Of a stretch of 64,000 nt of DNA, positions 42,425-52,889 are shown one piece after another. A program made the translations under genes and the position numbers. The notes beneath the pieces were generated by a model that saw only the letters and a list, made by a program, of their open reading frames with translations, ran no database searches and was not told the DNA's origin. The DNA comes from Dyella halodurans (GTDB taxonomy: Bacteria; Pseudomonadota; Gammaproteobacteria; Xanthomonadales; Rhodanobacteraceae), in the NCBI RefSeq assembly GCF_026283925.1, contig NZ_JAPDPF010000001.1, positions 434,001 through 498,000 of the forward strand. The letters run 5' to 3'. Numbering within the stretch: position 1 is the first letter of the stretch; each line of letters starts with the position of its first letter.

Positions 42425-43059
42425 GTACGTCGCTGCAAACGCACTGGGACACGGTGTACCGCGAGAAAGGCGAGGAGCAGACCAGCTGGTTTCGCCCGCG
42501 TCTGGACGCCTCCCTGCAGCTGATCGATGCGCTGGATCTTCCGCGCGATCAAGCCGTGCTGGATGTCGGCGGCGGTCGTTCCACCCTGGTTGACGACCTG
42601 CTGCAGCGCGGCTTTGTCGATGTCAGCGTGCTTGACCTTTCCGCCGTCGCGATGGCCGAGGCGAAGCAGCGGCTGGGTACACAGGCGGCATCGGTACGCT
42701 GGATCGCGGGTGACGTGACTGCGGTCGAGTTGCCCGCTGCCCGTTACGCACTCTGGCATGACCGGGCGGTTTTCCATTTTCTCACCGAGGCGGCCGAGCA
42801 GTCGCGCTACGTCGATGCGGCGGCGCGCGCGGTGAAGCCTGGTGGCCATCTGGTGGTTGGTACCTTTGCCACCGATGGTCCGGAGCGTTGCAGCGGCATG
42901 CTGGTCGCTCGTTACGACGCGATCACGTTGGCGGCCGCCTTCGCACCGGCATTCACGCAAGTTACCCATGGGCGCGACGTGCATCGCACGCCGTCGGGCC
43001 ACGAGCAAGCCTTCACCTATGTGGTGCTGCGGCGTCAACACGACGGCGCGAGCACCTGA
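42421..43059 (+). CDS. class I SAM-dependent methyltransferase within the suf operon
   Basis: A 212-residue Rossmann-fold methyltransferase. The N-terminus ([17 protein letters not shown]) is typical of small-molecule methyltransferases of the thiopurine/tellurite-like group; motif I is [16 protein letters not shown], motif [12 protein letters not shown], and motif [12 protein letters not shown]. The ATG overlaps the sufB stop and sufC begins 18 bases after its stop, so it is fully embedded in the operon and presumably co-expressed with iron-sulfur assembly. A methyltransferase is not a core Suf component. Substrate unknown. Confidence 0.88.
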
Positions 43060-43077
43060 CATGAGCGAGTACGAAAC

Positions 43078-43844
<767 letters not shown>

Positions 43845-43848
<4 letters not shown>

Positions 43849-45164
43849 GCGAGCCGCAACGCATGCCTTTCGTCGAGTCGCTGCTGGAAGCGGCGGCGCA
43901 GGCACGCTTGCCCGGCAGCAACATCGGCTGGCTGGATGCGGCGCGTCGCGAGAATCTCGAAGCCTTTGCCGCGGCCGGCTTGCCGGACACGCGGATGGAG
44001 GCCTGGAAATACACCGCGTTGCGTGCCTTGGGCCAGCGACGGTTTGCGCCAGGCGACGCACAGGCCTCCTCGCGCGACGTCGACGCGGCTGCGCTTGCGC
44101 TGCCCGGCGTGGATGGGCCGGCCCTGGTCTTCGTCAATGGCGTATTCCGTGCGGACCTTTCCCGCCTCGAGACCCTTCCGGCCGGGCTGAACCTGCGGCC
44201 GCTCTCGCAGGCCCTGCAGGGCGACGCAGAGCCACTGCGCTTCGCGCTGTCGCGGCATTACCGCGAAGGTGGCGATGTGTTCGCGCGCCTCAACGCGGCC
44301 CTGGCCGGCGATGGCGTGGTGCTGCAAGTGGCGGCTGGCGTGAAGATCGCGCAACCCGTCCAGCTGGTGTTTGTTGGTGCGCCCGCCGAAGGTGACCTGG
44401 CCTGGCACGTCAGGCATGTCATCGAACTAGGCGAAGGAGCCGAGCTTGCCGTGGTCGAACATCACTTGGCGACCGCTGCCCATCAGCACCTGGGTACCCA
44501 GGTCATGGATATCGTGCTGCGCAAGGGTGCGCAGTTGCGCCATGTGACGCTGCAGGATGCCGCCGAGGGCAGCACCCTGGTGCGCCACAACAGCGTGCAA
44601 TTGGATGCGCAGGCGCAGGCCATGCTTTACGTGCTGGAGTTGGGTGGCTCGCTGGTTCGGCATGATCTTCATGCGACGCTGGCGGGCGATCAGTCCCGCC
44701 TGGATACGCGTGGCGTATTCGTGCTGCAGGGGCGTCAGCATATCGATACGCAGATGGCGATCCGTCATCAGGCGCTCAACACGGCGTCGGAGTCGGTATG
44801 GCGTGGCGTGGCCGACGGGCGTTCGCGTGGCGTGATCCGCGGTGCGATCGTGGTCGCCCAGGGAGCCGACGGCAGCGATGCCAGCCTTAGCAGCAAAAAT
44901 CTGTTGCTCTCCGGCCAGGCCGAGATCGATACCAAGCCTGAGCTGGAAATCTACGCGGACGAGGTGAAAGCGGCGCATGGCGCTACTGTCGGCCAGCTCG
45001 ACGAGCGTTCGCTGTTCTACCTGCGCTCGCGTGGCATTCCGCTGACCGAGGCGCGCTCGATGCTGACGGCGGCGTTCTGCCGGGCGGTGTTCGACTCGCT
45101 GCCCGATGAAAATCTGCGCGAGCACCTTTATCAGCAGCTGATGGCGCACCTGCCGTCCGCTTGA
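43845..45164 (+). CDS. sufD: Fe-S cluster assembly protein SufD
   Basis: SufB paralogue of the scaffold, 439 residues. An N-terminal helical part (1-110) with MEAWKYTALRAL is followed by the beta-helix core (VGQLDERSLFYLRSRGIPLTEARSML at the end), with the conserved His in DEVKAAHGATVGQ that helps cluster formation. It overlaps sufC by four bases. A 62-base gap with a hairpin separates it from sufS. Confidence 0.97.
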
Positions 45165-45180
45165 GTCACACCTCCGGCAT

Positions 45181-45202
45181 GCGGTGATGTTGGCATCACC
45201 GC
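45181..45202 (+). other. intercistronic hairpin between sufD and sufS
   Basis: GCGGTGATG (45181-45189), loop TTGG, CATCACCGC (45194-45202), perfect, no T run. It may tune sufS relative to sufBCD or stabilise an RNA end; inferred only. Confidence 0.65.
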
Positions 45203-45226
45203 GAGCGACAAGGCGAAACGACCACG

Positions 45227-46474
45227 ATGAACGCACAGTCCAAACATCTCCCTACGGTTTTCGATGTGCAGCGCATCCGCGCGGACTTCCCCTTGTTGTC
45301 GCGCACCGTGCACGACAAGCCGCTGATCTATTTCGACAACGCCAATACCAGCCAGAAGCCGGTAAGCGTGATCGAGGCGGTAAACACCCACTATCGTGAG
45401 CACAACGCCAACGTGTCGCGTGCCGTGCATCTGCTGGGCGAAGAAGCGACGGCGGCCTATGAGGGCGCGCGCGACAAGCTGGCGCGCTTCATCAATGCCA
45501 CCTCGCGCAACGAGCTGGTGCTCACCTCGGGCACCACGCAGTCGATGAACCTGGTCGCCTATAGCTATGCACTGCCCCGGCTGAAGGCCGGTGACGCGAT
45601 TCTCACCACGGTGATGGAGCATCACGCCAATATCGTGCCCTGGCAGCTGGTGGCCCAGCGCAGCGGTGCGACGGTGAAGCCGGCGCCCATCAATGAGCGT
45701 GGCGAGCTGATCGTCGAGAAGTACATGGAGATGCTGACGCCTGACGTGAAACTGGCTTGCGTCACGCATGTATCGAACGTGTTGGGTACGGTCAACCCGG
45801 TGCGCGAGATCGCCAGGGAATGCCGCAAGCGCGGCATCCCGCTGCTGGTGGATGGCTCGCAGGCCGTGCCGCATCGTCCGGTGGACGTGCAGGCGCTGGG
45901 TTGTGATTTCTACGCGTTTACCGGCCACAAGATGCTGTCGCCCACCGGCACCGGCGCGTTGTGGGCGCGCAAGGAACATCTCGAAGCCATGCCGCCATTC
46001 TTCGGCGGTGGCGAGATGATCCGCGAAGTGCGCTTCGATGGCACCACTTTTGCCGAGCCGCCGCACAAGTTCGAGGCCGGCACACCGAATATTGCCGGCT
46101 TCGTGGGCCTGGGCGCGGCCATCGACTATTACGAGTCGATCGGCTTCGAGGCGATTCATGCCTGGGAGCAGCAGCTGCTTGCCTACGCCACCGAGCGACT
46201 GCGCGAGATTCCCGGCCTGCGCCTGTTCGGCGAGGCAAAGGAGAAGGAGCCGGTCATTTCGTTCCTGATCGAAGGCGCGCAGGCAACGGACATGGCCACC
46301 CTGCTCGACCTGCAAGGCGTGGCCGTACGCTCCGGTCATCACTGCGCCCATCCCTTGATGCAGTTTTACGGCGTGCCCGCCACGCTGCGCGCGTCACTCG
46401 CGTTCTACAACACGCGCGAAGAGATCGACGCGTTCGTCACCGCGTTGCTGAAGGTGCGCAAGCTGTTGATGTAA
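45227..46474 (+). CDS. sufS: cysteine desulfurase SufS
   Basis: PLP enzyme that takes sulfur from cysteine and passes it as persulfide to the Suf scaffold, 415 residues. PLP Lys in FTGHKMLSPTG, aldimine-stacking His in VMEHHANIVPW, catalytic Cys in VRSGHHCAHPLM (group II NifS-like, as SufS). The N-terminus IRADFPLLSRTVHDKPLIYFDNA is typical. It is the last gene of the operon; a weak hairpin terminator follows. No sufE, sufU or sufA lies in the window, so the sulfur-transfer partner is encoded elsewhere. Confidence 0.97.
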   Translation: MNAQSKHLPTVFDVQRIRADFPLLSRTVHDKPLIYFDNANTSQKPVSVIEAVNTHYREHNANVSRAVHLLGEEATAAYEGARDKLARFINATSRNELVLTSGTTQSMNLVAYSYALPRLKAGDAILTTVMEHHANIVPWQLVAQRSGATVKPAPINERGELIVEKYMEMLTPDVKLACVTHVSNVLGTVNPVREIARECRKRGIPLLVDGSQAVPHRPVDVQALGCDFYAFTGHKMLSPTGTGALWARKEHLEAMPPFFGGGEMIREVRFDGTTFAEPPHKFEAGTPNIAGFVGLGAAIDYYESIGFEAIHAWEQQLLAYATERLREIPGLRLFGEAKEKEPVISFLIEGAQATDMATLLDLQGVAVRSGHHCAHPLMQFYGVPATLRASLAFYNTREEIDAFVTALLKVRKLLM

Positions 46475-46499
46475 AGCCCTGTCGCACGCGGACCGTTGG

Positions 46500-46520
46500 A
46501 GCGGCCTGATGGCCGCTTTC
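46500..46520 (+). terminator. weak terminator after sufS
   Basis: AGCGGCC (46500-46506), loop TGAT, GGCCGCT (46511-46517), then TTTC. Short T run, so efficiency is doubtful; it lies 25 bases past the sufS stop. Confidence 0.55.
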
Positions 46521-46553
46521 GACCAAGGCGTTTACGCGGCGACAAAGTATCGC

Positions 46554-46874
46554 TCAGGGTCGTGCAGGGCTCGATGCGGTGGCTGGCTGAGGCGGGGCGA
46601 TGCATTGGTGGTCACGAAACAGCGCCCATTCTTCGCATTCGCGGCCGTCGGGAAACAGGCAGACGCCGTAGAGATTGCCCGCTGTATCGCGACGCAGGTT
46701 CACCCGCCCGCCCTGTTCGGTGCAATTGACCGAGGCTGGATTGGGTATGCCGATGCGTGGCCTGGGTGCTGTGCTGGCGATGCCGGGGGTGGGTGTCGCG
46801 GCCGGTGGCGGTGCCTGCGGTGAGTTGCAGGCGGCGAGGGCGAGCATGAGTGCTGCAGCTATGGAGGACTTCAT
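46554..46874 (-). CDS. DUF333-domain lipoprotein
   Basis: A 106-residue putative lipoprotein. ATG 46874 follows GGGAG at 5-base spacing. The signal ends at the lipobox LAACN, then a proline-rich linker (SPQAPPPAATPTP) and a DUF333 domain, with NPASVNCTEQGGRV and GVCLFPDGRECEEWALF. DUF333 proteins are sometimes labelled putative hemolysins without evidence; no function is known. It is convergent with the suf operon. Confidence 0.85.
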   Translation of the reverse strand: MKSSIAAALMLALAACNSPQAPPPAATPTPGIASTAPRPRIGIPNPASVNCTEQGGRVNLRRDTAGNLYGVCLFPDGRECEEWALFRDHQCIAPPQPATASSPARP

Positions 46875-47039
46875 GTGCACTCCCGGGGAGCCGAGTCATT
46901 CCGTGGCGCGGCCTTCATGCGAGCGGCGATGAACGCGGCCACCATGAAAGCCTGATGACGTCCAGGCCAGATATACCGTGTCGAATGTCGGCAGCATGTG
47001 TGCGGCGACGACGACAACCCAACCGCCCAGGGAGGTTCG

Positions 47040-48431
47040 ATGTACCACCGTCTTGAGGATGATCTCGCGAGCTTCGATGCCATTCTTGATCAGGCACGTA
47101 GCATGGCCGGCGCCTATCTGGAGACGCTTGATCAGCGTCCTGCGGCCGCCACGCTTCCGCCTGATTTGCCGGCTATCGACCTGCCGGTGCGCGGCGAGGG
47201 CGCCTCTGCCGTGCTGCAACGCTTCGAGCGTGATTACGCGGCGTTGCTGTCGGGCAGCCCTGGGCCGCGTTATTTCGGCTTCGTCACGGGTGGCGGTACG
47301 CCGGCGTCGTTGGCGGCCGACTGGTTGGTAAGCACCTACGACCAGAACACCCAACGCAATGGCGATACCTGTGCTTCGACCATCGAGCTGCAGGCGGTCG
47401 ACATGCTGCGCCAGTTGCTGGGTTGGCCCGCCGCATGGACGGGCGCCTGCGTGACGGGGGCGACCATGGCGAACTATGTGGGCATGGCGCTCGCCCGACA
47501 GTGGGTGGGTCATCACTATGACCGCGACATTGCCGCGGATGGCGTGCAGGGATTGCCGGCCATTCCCGTGTTTGCCGGCAGTGCACACTCCAGCACGCTG
47601 AAGGCATTGAGCATGGCCGGCCTTGGCCGCAATGCCGTGCACACGTTGCCGCCCTTGCCGGGGCGCGAAGCCTTCGACGTAAGCGTGCTTGAACAGCGGC
47701 TGCGCGAGCGTGGCGACCAGCCGAGCATCGTGGTGGCCAGCGCCGGCACGGTGAATACGGTGGATTTCGATGATCTGGCGGCGATCGCCAGGCTCAAGCA
47801 GCGCCATCGCTTCTGGCTGCATGTGGATGCTGCCTTCGGTGGCGTGGCCGGAGCCTCCGAGCCGCGTCGTGCCTTGATGGCTGGCATCGAGGCGGCGGAT
47901 TCCGTGACGGTCGATGCACACAAGTGGCTCAATGTCCCGTACGACTGTGCCGTGGCCTACACCGCGCATTTGCCTTTGCAGGTCGAAGTATTCCAGAACC
48001 ACTCCGCCTACCTGCCAGCACCGGAGCCGTTGCCCGATCACTTTCTTCATCTGACGCCGGAGAACTCGCGGCGCTTCCGCGCGCTGCCGCTGTGGATGGG
48101 CCTGCTGGCGTATGGTCGCGAGGGTTATGCGGACGTGGTGGAGCGCAATTGCGAGGCTGCGCTCTATCTGAGTGAGTTGATTGCCGCCGATACGCGGTTC
48201 CGCTTGGCGGCGCCGGTGCGGCTCAATGTGGTTTGCTTCGCGCCGGTGGGTGCTGACGCACAAGCCGTTGCGGCCTTGCAGAGGGCGATGCACCGGGATG
48301 GCACCGCTTATCTGTCTCCCTCGGTACTGCATGGCGAGCCGATACTGCGCGCAGCGATCTGCAACTGGCGGACGACCAAGCACGACATCGATCTCGCCTT
48401 CGCCGCCTTGCAGCGGCTGGTGTCCCGATAA
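47040..48431 (+). CDS. group II pyridoxal-dependent decarboxylase (aromatic-amino-acid type)
   Basis: A 463-residue PLP enzyme of the AADC/glutamate decarboxylase II fold. ATG 47040 follows GGGAGG. Seen are the family segments YFGFVTGGGTPASLAADWL, GACVTGATMANYVGMALAR, HVDAAFGGVAG (PLP-binding Asp) and VDAHKWLNVPYDCAV with the PLP Lys (usually DPHKWL). Likely substrates are aromatic or branched amino acids; the sequence does not decide. It is monocistronic and convergent with the M13 peptidase gene, sharing a bidirectional terminator. Confidence 0.88.
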   Translation: MYHRLEDDLASFDAILDQARSMAGAYLETLDQRPAAATLPPDLPAIDLPVRGEGASAVLQRFERDYAALLSGSPGPRYFGFVTGGGTPASLAADWLVSTYDQNTQRNGDTCASTIELQAVDMLRQLLGWPAAWTGACVTGATMANYVGMALARQWVGHHYDRDIAADGVQGLPAIPVFAGSAHSSTLKALSMAGLGRNAVHTLPPLPGREAFDVSVLEQRLRERGDQPSIVVASAGTVNTVDFDDLAAIARLKQRHRFWLHVDAAFGGVAGASEPRRALMAGIEAADSVTVDAHKWLNVPYDCAVAYTAHLPLQVEVFQNHSAYLPAPEPLPDHFLHLTPENSRRFRALPLWMGLLAYGREGYADVVERNCEAALYLSELIAADTRFRLAAPVRLNVVCFAPVGADAQAVAALQRAMHRDGTAYLSPSVLHGEPILRAAICNWRTTKHDIDLAFAALQRLVSR

Positions 48432-48435
48432 AAAG

Positions 48436-48464
48436 AAAGCGCTGCGATCGAGTCGCGGCGCTTT
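48436..48464. terminator. bidirectional terminator between decarboxylase and peptidase genes
   Basis: 12-base stem 48436-48447 with 48453-48464 (one G-T pair), loop 5, A-rich on the left and T-rich on the right, so usable from both convergent genes. Confidence 0.75.
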
Positions 48465-48493
48465 GGTTTACTGCAACAGCAACGCAGACGCCG

Positions 48494-50530
48494 TTACCAG
48501 ATCTTCACCTGCTTGTCGCCGGAGCGGACCATCTTGTCGCCGGCCTTGCACTGGAACGCCTGGGCGAACGCGGGCATGTTGGACGGTGCGCCGATGGCAC
48601 GGAACTGCGACGGCGCGTGCGGATCGGTATTGAGCAGGGTCAGCTGCGCTTCCGGCCGGATATTGCCACGCCATACGCGACCCCAGTTCAGGAAGAAGCG
48701 CTGTTCCTGCGTGTAGCCGTCGATCTTCTTCTTCGCTTCGGCGGGGTTCTTCGCCAGCGCCATCTGCAGCGCATCATAGGAAGCGTTGAGGCCGCCCAGG
48801 TCGCCGATGTTCTCGCCCATGGTCAACTTGCCGTTGACGAACTTGCCGGGCAAGGCCTCATAGCTGTCGAACTGCGCGGCGAGCCGGTCGGTGCGCTCGT
48901 TGAACGCGGCGCGGTCGGCGTCGGTCCACCAGTTCACATTGTTGCCCTGGGCGTCGAACTTGCTGCCCTGGTCGTCGTAACCGTGGCCCATTTCGTGGCC
49001 GATGACGGCGCCGATGCCGCCGTAGTTGAGCGCATCGTCCACCTTCGCGTCGAAGAACGGCGGCTGCAGGATCGCCGCCGGGAACACGATCTCGTTCTTT
49101 TGCGCGTTGTAGTACGCGTTCACCGTCTGTGGCGTCATGCCCCATTCGGTGCGGTCCACCGGCTTGCCGATCTTCGCCACCATGTAGTCGTAGTTGAATT
49201 TCTCCGCGGCCTCGACGTTGGCGAAGTAGTTGCCCTGCTGGATCTGCAGGCCGGACCAGTCGCGCCACTTGTCGGGGTAGCCGATCTTGGGCGTGAACGT
49301 GGCCCACTTCTCCAGCGCCTTCTGCTTGGTGGCATCGCTCATCCACTCCAGCTTCTCGATGCGCGCCTTGTAGGCGGCGCGCAGATTGTTGACCAGTTCC
49401 TGCGCGCGCTGCTTCGATTCCGGCGAGAACGTCTGCGCGACGTAGAGCTGGCCCAGCGCCATGCCCATGCCGCCTTCGACGGTGTCGAGCGTGCGCTTCC
49501 AGCGCGACTTCATTTCCTTCTGGCCGTTGAGGGTCTGCGCGTTGAAGGCGAAGTCTTCCTGCTGGAACGGCGTGGACAGGTACGGTGCGGCGTTGTCGAT
49601 GGCATGGAAGCGCAGATAGGCCTGCCAGTCGGCGACAGATACATCGCCCAGCATCTTGTCGAACTCGGCGAAGAACTTCGGCTGCGACAGCGAGAAGCCG
49701 CTAGCGACATCGGCGTTCTGCGCCTTGAAGAAGGCCGCCCAATCGAAATGCGGCGTGACCTTGTCCGCGTCGGCGATGCTGACGTAGTGGTAACGATTCT
49801 CCGGCTGGCGCAGTTCGGTGGGCACCAGGGAGGCAGCCGCCAGGCGAGTCTCCAGCGCCATCACGACCTTGGCCTGCTTCTGCGCGTCGTCGCTGCTGAC
49901 CCCGGTCAGCTCGAGCGTGCGTGCGATGTGTGCGACATAAGCCGTGCGGATCTTCTCGAAGTCGGGCTTGCTGTAGTAATCGGCGGTCGGCAGCCCCAGG
50001 CCGCCCTGGCCGGCGTAGGCGATCTGCTTGCTGGAATCCTTGAAGTCCGGGTTGCCGTAGAAGCGGAATGCCACCGGGTTGCCCTGGGCGTAGCTGTCGC
50101 GGATATAAGCGGCGATATCGCTGCTGTTCTTAAGGCCGGCAATGCGTGCCAGCTCCGGCTTGATCGGCTCGAAGCCAGCCTTCTCGATGGCGGCCTCGTC
50201 CATGCCGGACGCATACAGGTAGCCGATCTTCTGTTCGATCGAGCCCGGCGTGGCCTGGGCGGCATCCTTGGCGGCCTTCTCGACGATGGCGTGCTGGGCG
50301 TTGAGGCTGGCCTCACGCAGCGCATCGAACGAGCCCCAGCGCGTGCGGTCGGCGGGGATCGGGTTGGCGGCGAGCCATTTCGCATTGACGAAGCCGTTGA
50401 AGTCGTTGCACACGTCCTTGGCGCTATCCAGCTCCTTGATGTCGAAGCCGCCCGACGGTGCAGCCCATACGCCGCTACAGAAGGCCATGCCAACGGCGAG
50501 CGCCAGCGGTTTCACCATGCGATTCTTCAT
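48494..50530 (-). CDS. M13-family (neprilysin/PepO-like) metallopeptidase
   Basis: A 678-residue secreted zinc peptidase. ATG 50530 follows GGGAGA and gives a signal peptide (MVKPLALAVGMAFCSGVWA); the in-frame extension upstream is not conserved. The N-terminal M13_N domain (about 45-420) is followed by the catalytic part with VIGHEMGHGYDDQGS (HExxH zinc site) and MGENIGDLGG (third ligand Glu), and a C-terminus RNWGRVWRGN-like region ending in KIW. It probably acts in the periplasm on peptides. Monocistronic. Confidence 0.95.
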   Translation of the reverse strand: MKNRMVKPLALAVGMAFCSGVWAAPSGGFDIKELDSAKDVCNDFNGFVNAKWLAANPIPADRTRWGSFDALREASLNAQHAIVEKAAKDAAQATPGSIEQKIGYLYASGMDEAAIEKAGFEPIKPELARIAGLKNSSDIAAYIRDSYAQGNPVAFRFYGNPDFKDSSKQIAYAGQGGLGLPTADYYSKPDFEKIRTAYVAHIARTLELTGVSSDDAQKQAKVVMALETRLAAASLVPTELRQPENRYHYVSIADADKVTPHFDWAAFFKAQNADVASGFSLSQPKFFAEFDKMLGDVSVADWQAYLRFHAIDNAAPYLSTPFQQEDFAFNAQTLNGQKEMKSRWKRTLDTVEGGMGMALGQLYVAQTFSPESKQRAQELVNNLRAAYKARIEKLEWMSDATKQKALEKWATFTPKIGYPDKWRDWSGLQIQQGNYFANVEAAEKFNYDYMVAKIGKPVDRTEWGMTPQTVNAYYNAQKNEIVFPAAILQPPFFDAKVDDALNYGGIGAVIGHEMGHGYDDQGSKFDAQGNNVNWWTDADRAAFNERTDRLAAQFDSYEALPGKFVNGKLTMGENIGDLGGLNASYDALQMALAKNPAEAKKKIDGYTQEQRFFLNWGRVWRGNIRPEAQLTLLNTDPHAPSQFRAIGAPSNMPAFAQAFQCKAGDKMVRSGDKQVKIW

Positions 50531-50643
50531 GCTCTCTCCCATTTCAAAACGGTGCCGAGATGGCCGGACCCCTCCATAAGGGGCGGCTTCAGCGCTATTC
50601 CTCAGGCTAGATAACGCCGTGCCTGATGGCACAGTGTCGAAGG

Positions 50644-52026
50644 TCATGCACGGTGAAGGGCGGGTGCTTGTTCCGATGCCGGGAAAACCAGCTCGACCAG
50701 GAGCCCCGGAGCTGCGTCGCCCAAGGCCAGGCGTATGCCATGCAGGTCGGCAACGGCGGCGACCAGGGCAAGGCCAAGGCCACTGCCGGGTGTGGCGCGG
50801 CTGCTGTCCAGGCGTACGAAGCGCCGCAGTACCCGGCTACGTGCTTCGGCTGGAATCCCGTGCCCAGAGTCCCTCACGCGCCCCACCATGCCGTCCGCCG
50901 TAGCGAGGAGATCGAGTTGGATGCGCGAACCGGCGGGTGTGTGATGGAGCGCGTTCTCGATCAGGTTTGCCAGCACTTGCGTCAGTAGGGCACGGTCACC
51001 GTGCACATGCAGGTCAGGCTGAATAGTCGCGTCGAAATGCTGACCTAGATCTTCGGCGACGGGGCGATAGGTTTCTGCGATGGTTTCGAAGACGGCGGAC
51101 AAAGCCACGGTTTCGAAGTCCGATCGGCGATGCCGCGATTCGACACTGGCAATGCGAAGGATCGCGCGAAAAATCGACAACAGATGATCGATCTCGGCGA
51201 TCGATTGTTGCATGCCTTCTCTCAGTTGCACCTCGTCATCGCGGCGCTCCAGGCAGACCTCCAAGCGCTGGCGCATACGCGTCAAGGGCGTGCGCAGATC
51301 ATGGGCGACATCGTTGGAAACTTGCCGCATGCCATCCATCAGCCCGCGTGTGCGGCGGAGCATCCGGTTCAGCCGAGTCGCCAGCCGGTCGAACTCGTCT
51401 CCGTTGTCGGAGCTGGAAATAATCAGGGTCGACTCTTCTTCCAGTGCTTGTTCTGCCATGGCGCCCAGCTTGTCGATTCGGCGGAGATAGAGCAGGCCGC
51501 CGATGCCGCCAATCAGCAGTACCAGCAGGATGGCCGGTATGCCGATCACCAGAAAGCGCCCAATCATCAGCTCACTGAGTTCGACCACACTGCGGTTGTC
51601 GCTACCGGCGATGACCCAGCGTCCGTCGGTCAGGCGAGCCGCATAGAGGTTCACGCTATCCGCATCGCTGTTGTCTTCACCGAGCGCGCCTTGCAAAGTC
51701 ACGGTGTGCCAGCCCACGCTGGACGGCCGGTAGCTGAGGTTGCCCGCGATACTTCGCCCCGAGGCGTCGGTGAGCAGGTAGTACCTGGGTCCTAACGGCA
51801 TGACCGCGATGCGTTGATTGATCTGCTCTCGCAGCGTGCCATCCGAGCCCGCCTGGAGCAGGCTGGCCATCTCGGTGTTGATCTCGGCGCGCAATTGGGC
51901 CTCGGCATAGTCGCTTACGACCCACCAGGCGCTACCCAACAGTGCGACCAGTACCAACGCGAACAGCAGCGCCTGGATCAGCGCGGTGCGAAATGCCGCC
52001 GTTTTCCACAAACTAGTCCGAAACAC
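50644..52026 (-). CDS. OmpR-class sensor histidine kinase
   Basis: A membrane kinase of about 460 residues. The start is taken as GTG 52026, overlapping the regulator stop by 14 bases; TTG 52011 is possible, and longer frames repeat the regulator sequence. TM1 is at about 15-37, a periplasmic sensor of about 120 residues follows, then TM2 (about 158-180, IGIPAILLVLLIGGIGGLLYL), HAMP, the H-box SNDVAHDLRTPLTRMRQRLE, N-box NLIENALHHTP and G-boxes DSGHGIP and GSGLGLALV. The pair is divergent from a TonB receptor and a beta-propeller gene, which it may regulate. Confidence 0.92.
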   Translation of the reverse strand: MFRTSLWKTAAFRTALIQALLFALVLVALLGSAWWVVSDYAEAQLRAEINTEMASLLQAGSDGTLREQINQRIAVMPLGPRYYLLTDASGRSIAGNLSYRPSSVGWHTVTLQGALGEDNSDADSVNLYAARLTDGRWVIAGSDNRSVVELSELMIGRFLVIGIPAILLVLLIGGIGGLLYLRRIDKLGAMAEQALEEESTLIISSSDNGDEFDRLATRLNRMLRRTRGLMDGMRQVSNDVAHDLRTPLTRMRQRLEVCLERRDDEVQLREGMQQSIAEIDHLLSIFRAILRIASVESRHRRSDFETVALSAVFETIAETYRPVAEDLGQHFDATIQPDLHVHGDRALLTQVLANLIENALHHTPAGSRIQLDLLATADGMVGRVRDSGHGIPAEARSRVLRRFVRLDSSRATPGSGLGLALVAAVADLHGIRLALGDAAPGLLVELVFPASEQAPALHRA

Positions 52027-52690
52027 GGAGGCAATATCCCGCACCGCGTACGGTGTGCAGCAGTTCCTGATGAAAGCCCCGGTCGATCTTCGCTCGGAGG
52101 CGGCTGACATGCGTCTCGATCACGCTGGTCTGGGGATCGAAATGAAACTCCCAGACGTGCTCCAGCAACATGTTGCGTGTCACCACGCGACCGCTGTGGG
52201 CCATCAGATATTCCAGCAGGCGAAACTCGCGCGGCTGCAGGTCGATCAGCTTGTTGCCACGCCGAACCTCGTGCGACACCCGGTTCAGTTCCAGATCCGC
52301 CACGCGCAGGAGCGTGGCCTTGTCGAGCGCATGGGAGCGACGTGACAGCGCGGCAAAGCGGGCACGCAGCTCGATCATCGCAAACGGCTTGGCGAGATAG
52401 TCATCGGCACCGGCTTCCAGGCCTTCGACGCGTGCATCCACTTCGCCGAGTGCGGACACCATCAAGACGGGGACTTCGTGCCCGGCGTTGCGCAGTTCGC
52501 GCACCATCGACAAGCCGTCGAGCTTGGGAAGCATGCGATCGACGATGAGCAGGTCGTATGCGTCGCGCGCGGCCATGGTCAGGCCAGTGTAGCCATCCAT
52601 CGCGTTGTCGATGAGGGTGGCATTGGCACGCAGTCCGGCGGTGATGTTCGAGGCGGTCTCTCGATCATCTTCCACAATCAGAATTCTCAT
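52013..52690 (-). CDS. OmpR-family response regulator
   Basis: A 225-residue transcription factor with a receiver domain (VEDDRETA acidic pair, phospho-acceptor Asp in LLIVDRMLPKLDGL, Lys in YLAKPFAM) and a C-terminal winged helix (about 128-222, LQPREFRLLEYLMAHSG, VIETHVSRLRAKID, VRGAGYCL). It is followed by its kinase with a 14-base overlap. Its start is 199 bases from the divergent TonB receptor gene, with an extended dyad between them (52745-52783). Confidence 0.95.
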   Translation of the reverse strand: MRILIVEDDRETASNITAGLRANATLIDNAMDGYTGLTMAARDAYDLLIVDRMLPKLDGLSMVRELRNAGHEVPVLMVSALGEVDARVEGLEAGADDYLAKPFAMIELRARFAALSRRSHALDKATLLRVADLELNRVSHEVRRGNKLIDLQPREFRLLEYLMAHSGRVVTRNMLLEHVWEFHFDPQTSVIETHVSRLRAKIDRGFHQELLHTVRGAGYCLRVSD

Positions 52691-52744
52691 GAAGGGTGTT
52701 CCGGGTTCGATTGGCTGCAGCAGTTTCTGTGAGTTGGTTGGCTA

Positions 52745-52783
52745 TGCGGAGCTTCCTTACGGATCGGTAAGTTCCCCGCATCC
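52745..52783. promoter_or_regulatory. extended dyad between two-component system and TonB receptor
   Basis: ATGCGG (52745-52750) with CCGCAT (52776-52781) surround CTTAC (52756-52760)-N6-GTAAG (52767-52771), giving an imperfect palindrome of about 37 bases centred in the 199-base divergent gap. Candidate operator for the neighbouring regulator or another repressor; OmpR regulators more often use direct repeats, so assignment is open. Confidence 0.45.
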
Positions 52784-52889
52784 AATTGGTCATAGCACTT
52801 GTCTAGTTTCGGTTGGATGACAGCGCGCGCCGATAGGCCATCCGTCGGTGCGCAGCCGTCCAGGCGTTCATTCACCGAAGGATTCATTC

